From positions 22,755,611-22,819,610 of the forward strand of contig NC_092576.1 of assembly GCF_037975245.1 (NCBI RefSeq): a stretch of DNA of 64,000 nucleotides. The letters are read 5' to 3'. The notes beneath the pieces were generated by a model. It had not been told where the DNA came from and did no database searches. It saw only the letters and a list, made by a program, of their open reading frames with translations. The position numbers and the translations under genes are program-made. This document shows positions 35,966 to 48,666 of this stretch, piece after piece (positions within the stretch are counted from its first letter, which is position 1; each line of letters opens with the position of its first letter). This stretch comes from Apostichopus japonicus. Taxonomy: Eukaryota; Echinodermata; Holothuroidea; Aspidochirotida; Stichopodidae.

Positions 35966-38556
35966 GATGGTTGGAATTTTAGAGGGCGTCATCAAGGGAG
36001 CCAATATCAGCACTTTGCTACATGAAACACACATGTATTGCTGATTTTTTTCTTTTTCTAGTTTCATTTAGTCTAGGCTCAGTTTGGATGTGCACAGATT
36101 TATACATGCAAGTAGGGGGCCAACGTAATCACTCCTGTAGACAACACGCCCAAATATTGCTGATTCTGTATTAGCCTAGCTCAGTTTGGAAGATCTCTGG
36201 GTCTGACAGTCAGGAGTTCAAACCAAGGGTTGGAACAAAGCCAAATGTCACATGTTTGTTACTTGATCGGTGAATGCATTGAATGAGTTCCTAAAATTAC
36301 GACTGAAACTATTTTTGTTTAGCCACAGAGCAAATTAAGTTAGGCATATCGAACGTTGCGTCACTTCAGTTTTTTTCTTGGGGGGGGGGATGTTTGTTGT
36401 TATTTACTTTATATATTCGGCGATGATTCCCTTTCATCATGCATTCCCATGGTAATTACCATTTCACTTTTATGGTAAATAAACTGTAGTATTGGTGAAA
36501 ATAATACTGACAACATGTATTATATTAAACCAATATATCAGTTACATATTCGGCTATACATGTGTAGAATAGAATTCATAAAATGTCAACAAATTTAACC
36601 AGAGAGCAGGATTTTTTTTAAGGAGGGGGTTAGCTGTGGTGTTGGGCACATATAGCTGATTCCTGAGGTTCTCCTAAGAAAAAAGGACACCCAATCATGC
36701 ATTATATGACATATTTATAAAGAAGGGTTATAAATAAATAAGTCTAACTGCGTGGTTGTCCTAATAAGTTATAGCTACTTTTGAATTTGTGTAAATTTGA
36801 GACGGGGTTGGAGTGTACACCAGTCACCCCCCCAACCCCCTGCCCCTGACCCACGCCTGCCTCTCAAACACCCTTCTAGAGAGCAAACCACAACCAGGAT
36901 TTGCCTCCAGCAAAATGTTATCTGTACAATCAGCTAGTCATGTAGTGGCTTATAGTTCAGATCAAGTAATAATGAAGAATAAAGTTCGCTTGGCCAAGGA
37001 AATAACTTCTCTATTACACCCGTTTCACTTTGTCAATACCATTGCTCGGGTGTAATGCACGACTATGAAACTACGTCACAATATATCCACATTGTGGCAA
37101 TATTCTTTGTAGTGCTGATAGACCGTATTATCGAAATGCTAGGACGTTATTTGCAGATGTAATTGAATGCGTACTGTATACAATGTGTGAATATATATTT
37201 TGCCTTTGTAATTGGCTGCCATAGCAACAATATTGTCACAGAGTCTATATTTACAGAAATTGTAGTATCAAAAACAACTGGAATATTTCGAACATAGTCT
37301 ACTAGCAATAGTGACACAAAGTCCTTAAATATGTTTAATTTATCAAAGAAAAAGCACACAAACGAAAAATATCAAGTACGCGGTACGGTTCGATTTGTTA
37401 AATCATTTTATTTTACTTTTAAAGCAGAATTTTTGTGCATGCAAAAGATATAATACTTGGAAATATTGACAACAGAAGTGAACCTGATTAAGTTACTACG
37501 TATCTTAATCATTTAGTTAATCTAAGTTAAGTTAATCAGGAATATGCACCCCAGCTCTCTCCCCTCTGTTACTATCAGGTGTGCAACTACTGTACTTCAC
37601 TAGTTACAGGACATGAGTATTGTGCTCCTCCTTAAATTGTTTGGTGACCCTTTAACTCATAATGCCTGGCAACGGGTCTGAGTATACTACACTTTCATGA
37701 AAGCTGCATCTTACGAAAGGTTTAACTTTCTACCATTCTGAGTAGTTCGCCTCTTAAGATTTATGAAATAGGAATGGCTTCATATTGCCTTGTATTGGCT
37801 TCTTTGCGACTTCAAATTTGGGAGGATTAAGTAAGTGGCAAATGCTGGTAAGTGTAGTTTTGATCCAAAGTTTAAGACATGTTCCAAAAAATTTCTAGCA
37901 ATGTTCTTCAGACACTCGGGACTATCGCTTGAATGGTATCATACCTAACAACCAGTTTATGGTAAAGTCAGTATGAAATGTAAAATGCAGCTTTTACATG
38001 AAGGATTATCATGTCCACTTAAACAATCAAAACATTAACTCCTCTGCTATAAGAAAGTAATTATTCAATATGTAGCTCTAGCAAGTATATTACCGACTTC
38101 ACTGCAACATTCGATACAATTAACTCCTTGTAATAGTTATTAATAACTTACAACTTATTACAACATTATTGAGATGCGCCAAGTTAGGAAAATGTTAACA
38201 AAACAAAGCTATTTACAGCATCATGACTTCTTAAGCCATTGTTTTTAATTATAAAATGCGTGTATTATAAAAAATAACGTCAGCACTGATATTTCCAAAT
38301 ACGTCATTCCTTTGAAAGGTCATCACCGCTGACGTTGAATTACAACATGTTGATATTACTAAAAGTTTCACCTCTGACATTCGATATTATTCCCAAATAT
38401 TAATTTACACAATAAAATTGCTGATTATAAAGCTATGTACAAAGCACAATTTCTTTAGATCTTGATATCATACTGTCGTTAACATTATCAAGTCATCTGA
38501 ACCTTTGAAGATGACCAATGTTCTTTAACGTTTTAAAGTTCCAAAAGTAAGCGTAC
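35966..38556. other. No secure gene
   Basis: AT-rich sequence with poly-G runs (36,380, 36,620) and no secure exon. A minus-strand frame at 37,147-37,359 is open but lacks convincing splice borders. Confidence 0.4.
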
Positions 38557-38676
38557 CTTCTTTCTCTATATCTCTCTCTGTAAGTTTCAAACCTATCCCA
38601 AAATTTCGAGAAATGACACGATAGATGACGAAACTCAATGCTAAAGGAAAGATGGTACGACATATTCTCCTTAAAG
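38557..38676 (-). CDS. Possible exon, unrecognised hydrophobic segment
   Basis: 120 nt between acceptor TTTGTACAG| and donor AAG|GTACGC. In the frame that follows phase 1 it reads 39 residues with a hydrophobic stretch (CRTIFPLALSFVIYRVI) and a charged end (KLTERDIEKE). The frame matches the phase of the candidate exon at 40,863. All three frames are open here and no family is recognised, so this may be chance. It could be a membrane segment if real. Confidence 0.18.
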
Positions 38677-40530
38677 CTGTACAAAGAATGGCAATCATTT
38701 GACCTTCTACCATATTTTGGAAAGAGATTAATTTAAACCTTACATACGACTAATAATAAATGGTGCATAAAGCACCTGAATTGTTATAAAGTTAATAGTG
38801 ATATCTAAATGCCTCTCCTAGAGGATGAATAAGTTGCAGTAAAGTTTGATTTATTAACAGTTCCCATAGAAACGTATCTTTTAGTAAGCAGAATCACAAC
38901 CTGCTAATCTAATAATGTCCTATGTGTCCACCTTTGGCATGTAATTTACAATCACCATTTTCCTTTAGTTTTTTTACATTTTATTAAAATGTTTATTTGG
39001 GGTAAATGTGGTAACACTTTACTAGTAAAATAGAACAAATAATCTTTTTCGACGAAAGAAATGCAGCAATATTTTAGTTTCTTTGCAGATTGGAACTTAT
39101 TTATACTGTTACCTTTTTATTCATTATACATACCACTATTGAAAACATTACAGTAAAATAGTATTCCTCTAATACAAAGATGTTGATTATCGAGTCAAGT
39201 TGGCTCTTGACATTCATTTTGATATTCTACTGATACCTTTAAGATAGATAACAACTCACATAAACCGAAATAATATACATTTTGGGAAAATATGTAAACG
39301 AAGATAATTTCAAAGTACTGATTACATTCATCACATAAACAATAATAATTAAAATTCAACAGTTATTAAATTGTAATTATTTTTTTTTGAGTTTATGTAT
39401 CTTATATTAACTATGCATATATCTACAGGTAAAATTATTCGAGGATACATCAGCAATTGTTACCAATCGAATGTTCCTTATTTTTTCAATCAGCTCACTA
39501 TGGAAATTGGAAGCATTAAGGCCATAAAGTCCTGCCCAAAATGTCAGGTTATGTTTACGAGCATGATATTACAGAAAATATATCGAAATTCTATTAGTGA
39601 CTTTTATCCCCTCCGGGCATCGTTAAGCAAGTTTTCATTACAATATTCGTAGTTTTGACGTCTTTCATTGTTTTACTGTAACTCAAATTTATCTACAGAA
39701 TATATCCGACGTCATGTTTACGAGCAAACAGTTCTTATTATTTTCAGCTACTTTGAGACTCATATAACTAACCATTAAGAGGGTCCAAAATACAACCTTG
39801 CTAAGACTGCGCCCCTAACTCTCTATACTACAGAGGATTTGAAAATGCTAAGAATGGCCAGACTCGAAGGAAAGATAACCCTCTGTGAGATTCATGTTGT
39901 CCAGGAGAAATTTTCGGTTTGTTTAACTCGACAATCAAGAACGACGTAAAAAATGCTGAGCAGGGACACTGTCGGCTACTTCGGCTTATGATCTTATGAG
40001 GCATTGTATGTCAGTTGCCAGGCTCTGTTGCTGTTGATAAAATAAAGGGAGAGAGACGTTACAATATGTGTCAAATGATGACATCATTTTTAAAAGTTGT
40101 TCTAAGCGATTCATGTTGCTTATTATGACAATTCAATGGAAGCTGGTAGGGTTTCTATAACCTCGTATTTTAGAACATGAACATGAAATCAACATATATA
40201 ATTCTTATATTGATCTCTACTAATTGAAACTATACTTTCCTTGATCTCATCTTTTATGTTTAATGTTAAATTTATTTTGATAATTTTTATGCAGAAGGAG
40301 GGGGGGGGGGGGCATGATGATTGTCCAATGTACTTTGTATGTTATTTCTGATTTTGATTTGATCTGGTTTATTTCACACCAAACTTACAAAATACAACAA
40401 AAAATCTTATGGTGTAGGGATAACACAGAAAGGTTTTTCCAGTAGAAGTATTTCCACTGTGGTCCCTCAGTGTACATCTGACAGCAATTATTCCCCAGAA
40501 TGTTGTATTTTTATATCCCCTTTGATTTTC
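38677..40530. other. No gene seen
   Basis: AT-rich sequence without exon or clear repeat signals. Confidence 0.45.
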
Positions 40531-40765
40531 ATCGTGATTTTCACTAGTAGGTATTTTAAATAATTTCAAATAAAAAAAAAACATTGTAACATGTGATTTT
40601 CACTAGTAGGTATTTAAATAAGTTTAGATAAAAAAAAAAAAAACATTGTAACAGGTGATTTTCACTAGTAGGTATTTAAATAAGTTTAGATAAAAAAAAA
40701 AAAAACATTGTAACAGGTGATTTTCACTAGTAGGTATTTTAAATAAATGCAGATAAAACATTGTA
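40531..40765. repeat. ~62-bp tandem repeat, four units
   Basis: GTGATTTTCACTAGTAGGTA repeated at about 40,532, 40,594, 40,658 and 40,720. Each is followed by TTTAAATAA, a poly-A run of 0-14 bases and ACATTGTAACA. The poly-A run length is the main difference between units. Confidence 0.92.
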
Positions 40766-40862
40766 ACAGGTTAATGAATTATGAGTGATTGGTGGAATAA
40801 CAAACAAGGATTCTCTGAAATTTACTTTTAATGATGACTTATATGGAACTGTATTTGCTTAC

Positions 40863-40908
40863 CATTTGAATCGCTTTCATCATTAGACATTGCAGTTCTC
40901 GGATTCAT
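40863..40908 (-). CDS. Possible first coding exon, unrecognised
   Basis: An ATG at 40,908 opens 15 codons ending ..SNDESDSN and a donor AAATG|GTAAGC after 40,863 (phase 1). The phase agrees with the candidate exon at 38,557-38,676. The frame is open upstream too, so an internal exon is possible. Support is only the donor and the phase match. Confidence 0.18.
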
Positions 40909-41299
40909 TATTTTACATGATAGTCTACTCACAATTAAATCTGGACACAAAATTTATGGATACATTAAGAGTCTGAAACTTTTGCAAGCTTAACTCATTT
41001 CAAAATATGGATCGTAGATTTTGTTGAACATAAACAGGACTATAATTCATTTCAATATAACGTTATTAATACTGTGGGGACTGAGGGTTCTGTCTAGTTT
41101 ATGACCAAAACTGGTGGGTGTTGATTAAGGCCTACCTGTAGCGATTCCGGAAGGCTTTGACCTAAGGAAAGCGAACGAATAAAATAGATAAAATATAAAT
41201 ATTGGGAAAATAAATATTGTGATAATATTATTCGTTAATAGTGTGAGCATAGCTGTATAGCATAAGAGACCACAAAGTGGAGATGTTGTGTAGGTTATA

Positions 41300-42378
41300 T
41301 AACAAGAGCCCAAGGGCACTATGGTTCCTTGCTAATAAGCCAACATTTACAAGGTAACAGAACTGTCCTAAAATTGTTATTTGGATGTACACACAATATT
41401 ATTCTCATAAATATCACGAATCAACCGTTGGTCCTTTTGAGAACCTGTTGAGAAACAGGTGTCCGATTTAAGCGTGATATGCACTCTGTCATGAATGTAT
41501 ATAGCTGTAACGGTATCAAAATAAACTTTTGGCCACTCATAACTTGAGAATCAGGTGTCCGATTGAAGCGGGAGTTGGTTTCCTCTATAGAGCACATCAA
41601 TCTCTATCATATAATTGAAATATTGAACCTTTTTCTTTGCGCCATATCTCTCAAAATAAGCATATTATTTTTATATGTGACCTTTAACCTTTCGACCTAG
41701 TCAGATGTAGACAGTCTGATTATACAAAAACAAGTCTGCGTCACCATCCTAACAGTCCTTTCATACTAAAAAAACAAAACAAACCTTTGACCTCTGATAG
41801 CTTCTCACACGAAGGTCGCACAGGTGTCATCCCATAAACAATTTTGATGGGAAGACATTTTAGATCTGAATACGGCCATTAAAATGCAAATACCCAAGAA
41901 ACTAGTAACGGTCACCGGAGGTCAAACTAAGGTCAAAGGTCACCAAGATGCGGGTCGACTATTGGATTACAATAGAGTAACTCCCGTCCTTCACGGATAT
42001 TTCGTTCTCAAGTTATTTCAAAAATACTAGTTTTTGACCCCTAATTGACCTTTGTTTTCCTTGGACCACATGACCGTTATGTTTGGAAATGATCCCTTAC
42101 CCCATTCATAACTAGTCCCAAAATATCAACCATGTCAGACCCTGTCAATTGGAGTAATTGCTTTGTTTATTAATTTGGTTTTTGGCCCCTAACTAACCTT
42201 TGATGACCTTCACAGGCACCAAACAATAGGGTACATCTTTTAACTGTGGCGGATTGATATACCAAGTTTGAGATAAGTTCAATTTTCCTTTGTTGAGTTG
42301 CAGTGTACCCAAGCAAGTGTCACAGACACACAACGCCAAGCTGACTACTTAGGTACCTTTTGCTAAAGCAAGGAACCA
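41300..42378. mobile_element. ~1.1-kb dispersed repeat with inverted GGTTCCTTGC ends
   Basis: The left end has AAGAGCCCAAGGGCACTATG followed by GGTTCCTTGCTAATAAGC. The right end has TTGCTAAAGCAAGGAACC, its inverse. Between are repeated phrases ATCAGGTGTCCGATTGAAGC, TTTGACCTTTGACCTC-type text, AAGTGTCACAGACACACAAC and GCCAAGCTGACTAC. The last two are shared with 23,380-23,660. It has no protein. It may be a DNA-transposon-derived or satellite-like element common in marine invertebrates. Confidence 0.6.
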
Positions 42379-42796
42379 ACACGATATCATGATTAACTCT
42401 CGTGAAAAGATGCATTTACCGAGCAAATTGTTTCATGGCATAGCGTCACTTTTAAATTACCTTCAGGTAAAAGTGAGACATTATAAGAGTTGCACTGATT
42501 TTCTTACAAAGTACAAAGTACAAAGTCGAAACCTACATCAACGCCAGAATATTCAAATAATTATCTAGAAATATAATGTTTAGCTGTTTAGTGACAATAA
42601 TGCAGAAATAATACGTCTAATAGGCCTATGTCATTTGTTACACACATTTCTAAAGCCCGACCAACCATCCCAAAAAGTATCGATTACCAGTGAGAACTTG
42701 CAGAGCCTCATTCATCTCTACACACACCCACACACACACTCCCTACACCTCACACACACACACATTCTCAAATCTTACGAATATTCCGTGTTTTAC

Positions 42797-42844
42797 CTCA
42801 TTTGCATAATCAGCATCCGTCAGTTCTTCCCCAGGTTTCAACAT
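42797..42844 (-). CDS. Cassette gene, exon 9 (module 2, fourth exon)
   Basis: 48-nt exon, 16 codons: MLKPGEELTDADYANE. The acceptor TTAATTACAG| precedes 42,844 and the donor GAG|GTAAAA follows 42,797; it is phase 0 at both ends. It directly follows the exon ending SFFP at 46,150, also phase 0. It is the positional equivalent of the 40-codon exon at 57,526 in module 1 but is shorter and not obviously similar. The short acidic peptide could be a linker before another module. The next exon to the left was not found. Confidence 0.6.
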
Positions 42845-43862
42845 CTGTAATTAAAACATATAAAAGTTGTTATGGAATATGATATTCAATCAAGTGCGAT
42901 GCTAGATCATTATAAATGCAGAAGGGGGGGGGGGGGGTTGCAATGTTTGCCGATAAAGATGAAAATACTGGCAGGATGTGTTGATAAACGAAGCGTGAGT
43001 CCAACGGATTGGGGCCCAGTGGGCAGGTGTCCGCTGAAGCCTAAAGGTCCCCTAGTTGGGGTCAATGCTCACATAAATGCTGAGGTTTACGGTATTTCTG
43101 TGCTTTAATCGGCCTAAAGTTCGACATGTACTATAAGTTGCATATTAGTTTTAATTGAAATAGGGATTTGTCTACATGTACATTCAATCTCCTCCCTCCC
43201 TGCAACATCCCCCCTTTATTTTGTATTTCTCATTCTCCCTCCCTCTTTTCAGTGGCGTACTTGGTATAGTTGTAGCCCAGGGTGGATCCTTCCCGTGTCA
43301 CCTTGTGCAGGGGATGCTGCCCTGACGTAGGGCTATAAGTGGAGAAAGTTTTGTGATGTTAGGTGGCTTGGATGCAAAATGGTGCTTTTGGCAAAGCGTT
43401 GAACTGCTTATATATGTTTAGGATTTCTCATTCTTCAGTTAATGTCTCTTAATTTTCCTTTTGTTTGATCAAAATATTATAACTTGTAGATATATTAACA
43501 AAAATAGGAACAATTTCCTCCTTTCGTTTATAGCTATAGCCACTATAAGCATCCCACATGAATAATTAGTTGATTTTTGGGAGTTTGTTTTATATGTATA
43601 TTTCTTGAGGGGGGCAGGGGCTGTGGCATGGCCTCTAGTGGCATGGCTTACTAGTACCCGGGCCAGGCCACCCCGCTTATTATCTACTGCCTCTCTTTTC
43701 TCTTTTCTTTATTTATTCTTTCTTCTTTCTTCTCTTCTTTACTTCTCCCTCTTTTTTCTATTTCCTTCATTTAGCTGACTGGTAACTGGACTAGGAGGGG
43801 GGGGGGGATGGAAACATCAGGACACCCCCTTCTAGCTACAGCCATGTATTCAATGGATATGG

Positions 43863-43866
<4 letters not shown>

Positions 43867-43919
<53 letters not shown>
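43867..43919. repeat. TA microsatellite
   Basis: About 26 uninterrupted TA units, followed by a GAACGGGGAGGGG stretch. It creates a false Ile/Tyr open frame. Confidence 0.97.
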
Positions 43920-43922
<3 letters not shown>

Positions 43923-44143
43923 AATATGAACGGGGAGGGGGGTTCACACCCCCTCTAGTAGAGTCATGGGTTCAATGGATATTTCTGTTATTTGGTTACT
44001 TACTGTAGCCTTGCCTCACCTCACTATACACATTTATCAAAAAAGGTCGATTCGTGTAGCATAAACATTTTAATATAGGAAGTGTTAGTATGACGGAAAA
44101 AATCATAACAAAGCAGATACAACAGTTGTTTGTTAGGACTTTC

Positions 44144-45421
44144 AGGGGCGGATCCAGGGGGGGGGCGACCCGGCCCCGGCCCCCCCTTTTTGGAAATCAG
44201 TTGCGTTTTTTTTTTATGTGGGAGTACTTCAAATTCCTAATAGGCATAACTTGGTGAAAGAAAAGCCTAATATATATCCAGCTGCTCTTCCCTGAAACGC
44301 GATCGTTTTTATTCCAATTTGAAACTAAGGCAATTATCAGGCCTACGCGACATCACGTGTTAATTAGATACGGCTCAGTACTATAGTGCTGACTATTACT
44401 GTCTGGGAAAATCAATGCACAGTTAGCAAGTATATCATAATTATCTGAATGAAAGGGGGTGTAGGCGGTTTTACACTATCTAACGCAACGTAGTCGCCAA
44501 GAACCTGAAGTATTTTTAAGGAACATGAACTTATAGCATGCTCCTCGTGGTGAAACATAATTGCACCTATTAGGTGAATTGAGTGTACTGTTAATAGTAG
44601 GAGAGACTAGTGTAGGTTCTTATGACCAACTAGACCGGTTTCTGCTCTTAAACTTTATAGGAGGAGCTTCTTCAGTAGTAGCCTTTGAATATTTTATTCG
44701 GCCTGGGCGTCTCGTTCTCAAAATGCATCTATTTTCTGTGCACGAGTTTTTATGGACTCATAGTGCAGCTATAAGAGCATATAAAAGAGCTTCGTGTGAA
44801 CCTTGAGAGTCAGCTGATTCTTCGTTAGTATGAATCCTTGAGTTAACAAGTAAATCTTTGAGATTTTGGGCCCTTTCGTAGGCTAGAATCGGTTCTTTTG
44901 GAAACAGTTTGGATAATTCCGCGTGCAGGGGCGTAGCGAGCCGGGGGGGGGGGGTGGGGTGTCACACCCCCAATAATTTGGTCGCTGTCGGCAAATGTTG
45001 GGTCTGTCGGCAAAAGGAGAAAAGGTGAAGAGAGCGGAAGGGGAAGAAAGAAGGAAAGCTGAATAGAGAAAAGGAGAACGGGAGCTTCTTTATCGGTTAT
45101 TTCGATTTTCCAGTTCTTCATCTGATAAACTCATTCACCAATCCAATCACCCGACGCCTGCAAGTTAAAAACCTCTCGGCAAATAACTGATAATGTCACG
45201 GCCGTCAGTATAGCTACTGTAGCCAGGCTCAGCTAGACGAGTACCAGAATCGCCGGCAACTCAGTGAAAGAAATGGAATTAAATGCAAATTAAAATTGTG
45301 AGTGCTTGGATGCAAAATGGTGAAACCCCTCCCCCTAGACCCCTCCCCTTGGACGCAGATCACTAAAGTGCTACCATCGGGATGTCGGCCCCCCCTTTCT
45401 CAAAATCCTGGATCCGCCCCT
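44144..45421. mobile_element. hAT-like element with GGGGCGGATCC termini
   Basis: 1,278 bp. Termini are AGGGGCGGATCCAGG on the left and CCTGGATCCGCCCCT on the right, perfectly inverted over 15 bp. The flanks carry the direct repeat GACTTTC (44,137-44,143 and 45,422-45,428), 7 bp and probably an eroded 8-bp duplication. A second element start, CAGGGGCGTAGCGAGCCGGG, lies inside near 44,926, so elements are nested. An 82-codon plus frame (44,561-44,806) matches no transposase motif I know. Confidence 0.8.
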
Positions 45422-46149
45422 GACTTTCGTTCTATAATTTCATTGGCATGAAAGTGTTCTAGCTGTCTTTCTTTTAATGACGTCATGGCTATAGCTATCT
45501 CTTCTGTACTTTATGCTGGCAGTGATTGCAACCATTTAATATTTAATAATCATTTTGTTATAACATTGGTTTGATATTTAATGTAGAAGACAGGATGTAA
45601 ATAAGTCATGACAAATAGGAATTTACAATGGTTAACCATACTATGTTAGACTTTCTTGAACTTGATCTTGGCGATTTACTACAGGAAATACCTAGAAATA
45701 TTATGAACTTCTAGTAAGATCATATATTCAAATAAAATATAAGAACTGTATAACAAACTGTCTTTTTAGTCCACTTCTATCCCGAATGCCAGGAACAGGG
45801 AATGTCAGTAATTTAAAGCAACATTAAAGCAACAACACGTATGTGAAGGAAATCTCAACTAGTTGAAGCAGCAGATGTATGATTTCGGAAATTAATGCCG
45901 GGAAGTCAACTTCTTTAACCAATAACATCACACTCATGAAGGGCAACAGGAATGTGTATCTGCACTCCGTCTGGAAATGTCTTAACGCTTTAGTGTTTAA
46001 AGCAAACTGATGGCAACAACTATAATGCATACTAAAGGATGTATTTAGGACAAAACTCATTTATTTTAAACTATCTACGACAAATCAAACTTATGTTTGT
46101 ACCCAATGTAACTATTTACACGTAATGATATCTCACACGCATTACTTAC

Positions 46150-46247
46150 AGGAAAGAATGACTCAGGATCTTTGTTCAGAAGCCAGCGACCAGACTGAAG
46201 ATCCAGAAGATATTTGCGTTCATTAAGTCCGTAAGGAAACCAGGCAA
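46150..46247 (-). CDS. Cassette gene, exon 8 (module 2, third exon)
   Basis: 98 nt. The acceptor is ATTTTACAG| before 46,247 and the donor is CCT|GTAAGT after 46,150; the phase goes 1 to 0. It encodes V (split) then 32 residues starting AWFPYGLNERK and including LLDLQSGRW. That core is shared with LDLQSGKW in the exon at 58,233, its counterpart in module 1. The 5' phase fits the split G of exon 7 (53,348) and the 3' phase fits exon 9 (42,797). The extra residues LLNKDPESFFP after the core have no counterpart in module 1. Confidence 0.75.
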
Positions 46248-47141
46248 CTGTAAAATGGAGAGAACAAAAACTATAGGAAATACTGTAACTTGATGATGCA
46301 TGGATAATTGAGTAATGGAAATTCGTAGTAATTTTGGGGATCCCCCAACGCCCCTCCCCTCACATACGTATACAAAGAGAATATTTGACATTTATTGTTA
46401 CCCTCATATATATGTCGCCACACGAGAGATAGAGAGTCAGAGTATATACCTTCTCGTCCTTCTCAACTTGACATTATATCCTAATATTTTCATCAATGGA
46501 AACAATTTTCAGTATTAGGTTGATAATTAATAGCTATTTAATTAAATATTTTGTCATAATCAGAGAAACATCGCCACTACAGTTTATGACTCTTAAGTTG
46601 CAAATTTTGGAAAATAATGTGTTCTATCCAGGGACGACTACACATTTAGTAACCTTTCTATTTCATAATACCTGTTGAACTTTTGATAACGTACTGTAAA
46701 TATTATATTTTCTATTGTAAAATGAACAAATTAAAAGTTATATAACTATTTTACACTGTTTGATCCTTCTTTTTCTTATTTAAAACATTATCTTACAAAA
46801 TAAACTTACATTGTATTAAATGAAAAATTTGATCACAAGAAGAATAAGTAACATCCAACGTAATCGATCTTGGTATCCTTTTGGGGCAGTCTACTATAAA
46901 TTATGTTTAATTTTGAACCCAAGAACTGGATATATGTATAAATAAATATAGGCATTCAGGACTGGTCTTTTTCTAAAAAAAACTATCCTAGCCCGCCCGG
47001 CCCCCGCCCGGCCCCCGCCATCCCCCCCCCCCCATTTGTAACGAGAACAACTTCAGCATCTCAAAGTCAGCATATCCATACTGTTCCAGATTACCAACTA
47101 CAGATGTGTTTCTCTATCAGTGTTCTATGCTGTGCCAGAAT

Positions 47142-47310
47142 ACAGTGGCGGATCCAGGATTTCGCCGAAGGGGGGGCCCAGATGGGAAATGCCTAATCGT
47201 CGTCCTGGGGGAGGGGTCTAAGGGGAGTGGGTGCCCCCCTCCCCTTTGGAAAATTTCACAAACTATGGAGGTCCTCGGTGCAATCTGGTGCTACTTTTCG
47301 TGAAAGTTTT
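47142..47310 (+). mobile_element. CAGTGGCGGATCC-type element end
   Basis: CAGTGGCGGATCCAGGATTT, then a G run, CAGATGGGAAATGCCTAATC, GGGGGAGGGGTCTAAGGGG and a C-rich stretch. The left terminus is typical of the families here. The right border was not found and no hairpin core is present. Confidence 0.5.
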
Positions 47311-47577
47311 GAGTAAAATTTATTTCCAATAAATCATGTATTCATGGTTTGCCGGGCATATATTTGCAATTTCGAGCAATGAGCTGGGATTTACGTCTTT
47401 GGGGAGTAGGTGGTGATGCAAACTACTTTTTACCAGGCTACTCCAGGCCATTTCATCTTGGATGCCCCCTTCCAGATGGAGACTATTGATGCAGTCAGAG
47501 TGCCCCTCTCACCTTCACTTTATCAGAATGATGGTGTACTCTTTTTGCAAATTTATTTTACAAAAAATTACACGCAC

Positions 47578-47745
47578 AGTGGCGTAGCTAGGATTTTTTG
47601 AGTGGGGGCCATGGGGGGCTGTTCTTTCTTGTGGGGGGGGGAGTTTACTATCTAAGCGGAGCGCCACCTTGGTTGGCGCGGAGCGTACAGAGAAAATTTG
47701 AGATTTCAGCACCCCCCAGATCGCAGGAGATGGCACCTGTGAGGC
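47578..47745 (+). mobile_element. Hairpin-core family copy with intact left end
   Basis: Starts ACAGTGGCGTAGCTAGGATT, G runs, then TACTATCTAAGCGGAGCGCC, CACCTTGGTTGGCGCGGAGC and CCCCCAGATCGCAGGAGATG. It diverges after about 47,745. Confidence 0.75.
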
Positions 47746-48164
47746 AAAATAGCAACCAAAAAGATGTGCAACTTTGGTGACAGAAATGCAAAAAAGTTTT
47801 TTCTCTTTCATGCTGACTGGCCTTGCCAACTCAGCCAGACTTTTAACTTGAGGGAAGTTGGCATCATTTGTCGTTTCAAGCTGTCAAGGCCTTTCTCCCA
47901 ACTCAAACCCCTGTGGGCTACCGGTAGATTTGCAGGATATGCCCACATGTGGACTTAAATAGCATTAGAGGAAGGGGGTGGAAGACTAACACGCATCGAT
48001 GTTTCGGTAATGGTCCACATTGGTGGCTCGGTGCTTATTAGGCCATTTATTGGGTTTCTTGAGGCAGCTGTCATCAGAATCTGGCTTTTTGTGCCAATCG
48101 ATGACCGATAACATGTATTGGTATGTAAATTTCTTCTTCATATATCTAGCAACACTCTAAAAAC

Positions 48165-48375
48165 AAATGAGTGGATTTCATTCCATTGGAGTGATCACTC
48201 GGCGCACTTCAAATTAAGAGTGAAATTTAACTCTATTGGAGTTAACCCTCACTCCTAATATGAGTGAATATAACTCTATTAGGAGTTAAGATTTACTCCA
48301 ATGGAGTGGAAATTCACTCTTATACCGGAATGTGCTCAGTGATCACTCCCATGGAGTGAAATTCACCTATGTTTT
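48165..48375. repeat. Short foldback element with GGAGT/ACTCC motifs
   Basis: The outer arms ATTCCATTGGAGTGATCACT and AGTGATCACTCCCATGGAGT are inverted. Inside, AACTCTATTGGAGTTAA and AACTCTATTAGGAGTTAA are further internal palindromes. It contains at least eight copies of ACTCY/RGAGT within about 200 bp and has no coding capacity. It is followed by an ACGT microsatellite (48,407-48,425). Confidence 0.75.
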
Positions 48376-48666
48376 TATCAGTACAGTACAGTGCATATCA
48401 TCATAGACGTACGTACGTACGTACTACTACGTACGTTCGTATATCAGACGCACTCGATACCCACGATACGATATGGTCCTGGAGAAACTATTTCCACTCA
48501 TCATTTTTTAAGGCGATACAGTAGTGAGTATTGAACAGGCACAGCCGCATGTTTGCAGGAAATTCAGAATTCCCAATATTTTATATCTCTACCAGTAGTG
48601 AAAATCATGTTTTTCGACAGTTTCGTGGACATAAAAAGTTGTTTTGTGGAATATTCAATGACATAT

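Larger units (their letters stand above)
42845..46149. other. Intron of cassette gene
   Basis: 3.3-kb intron. It contains poly-G runs (42,925-42,937; 43,797-43,807), a TA microsatellite (43,867-43,919) and a 1.28-kb hAT-like insertion (44,144-45,421). Pyrimidine-rich text at 43,680-43,770 is low complexity. No other exon is supported. Confidence 0.6.

Noticed and set aside
37147-37359. Minus-strand exon candidate of 70 codons
   Set aside because: It is open but AT-driven, without a convincing acceptor or donor and without phase agreement with neighbours.
44561-44806. 82-codon frame inside the 1.28-kb hAT-like element, considered as transposase
   Set aside because: No hAT dimerisation or catalytic motif is visible, and it is far too short for a transposase.
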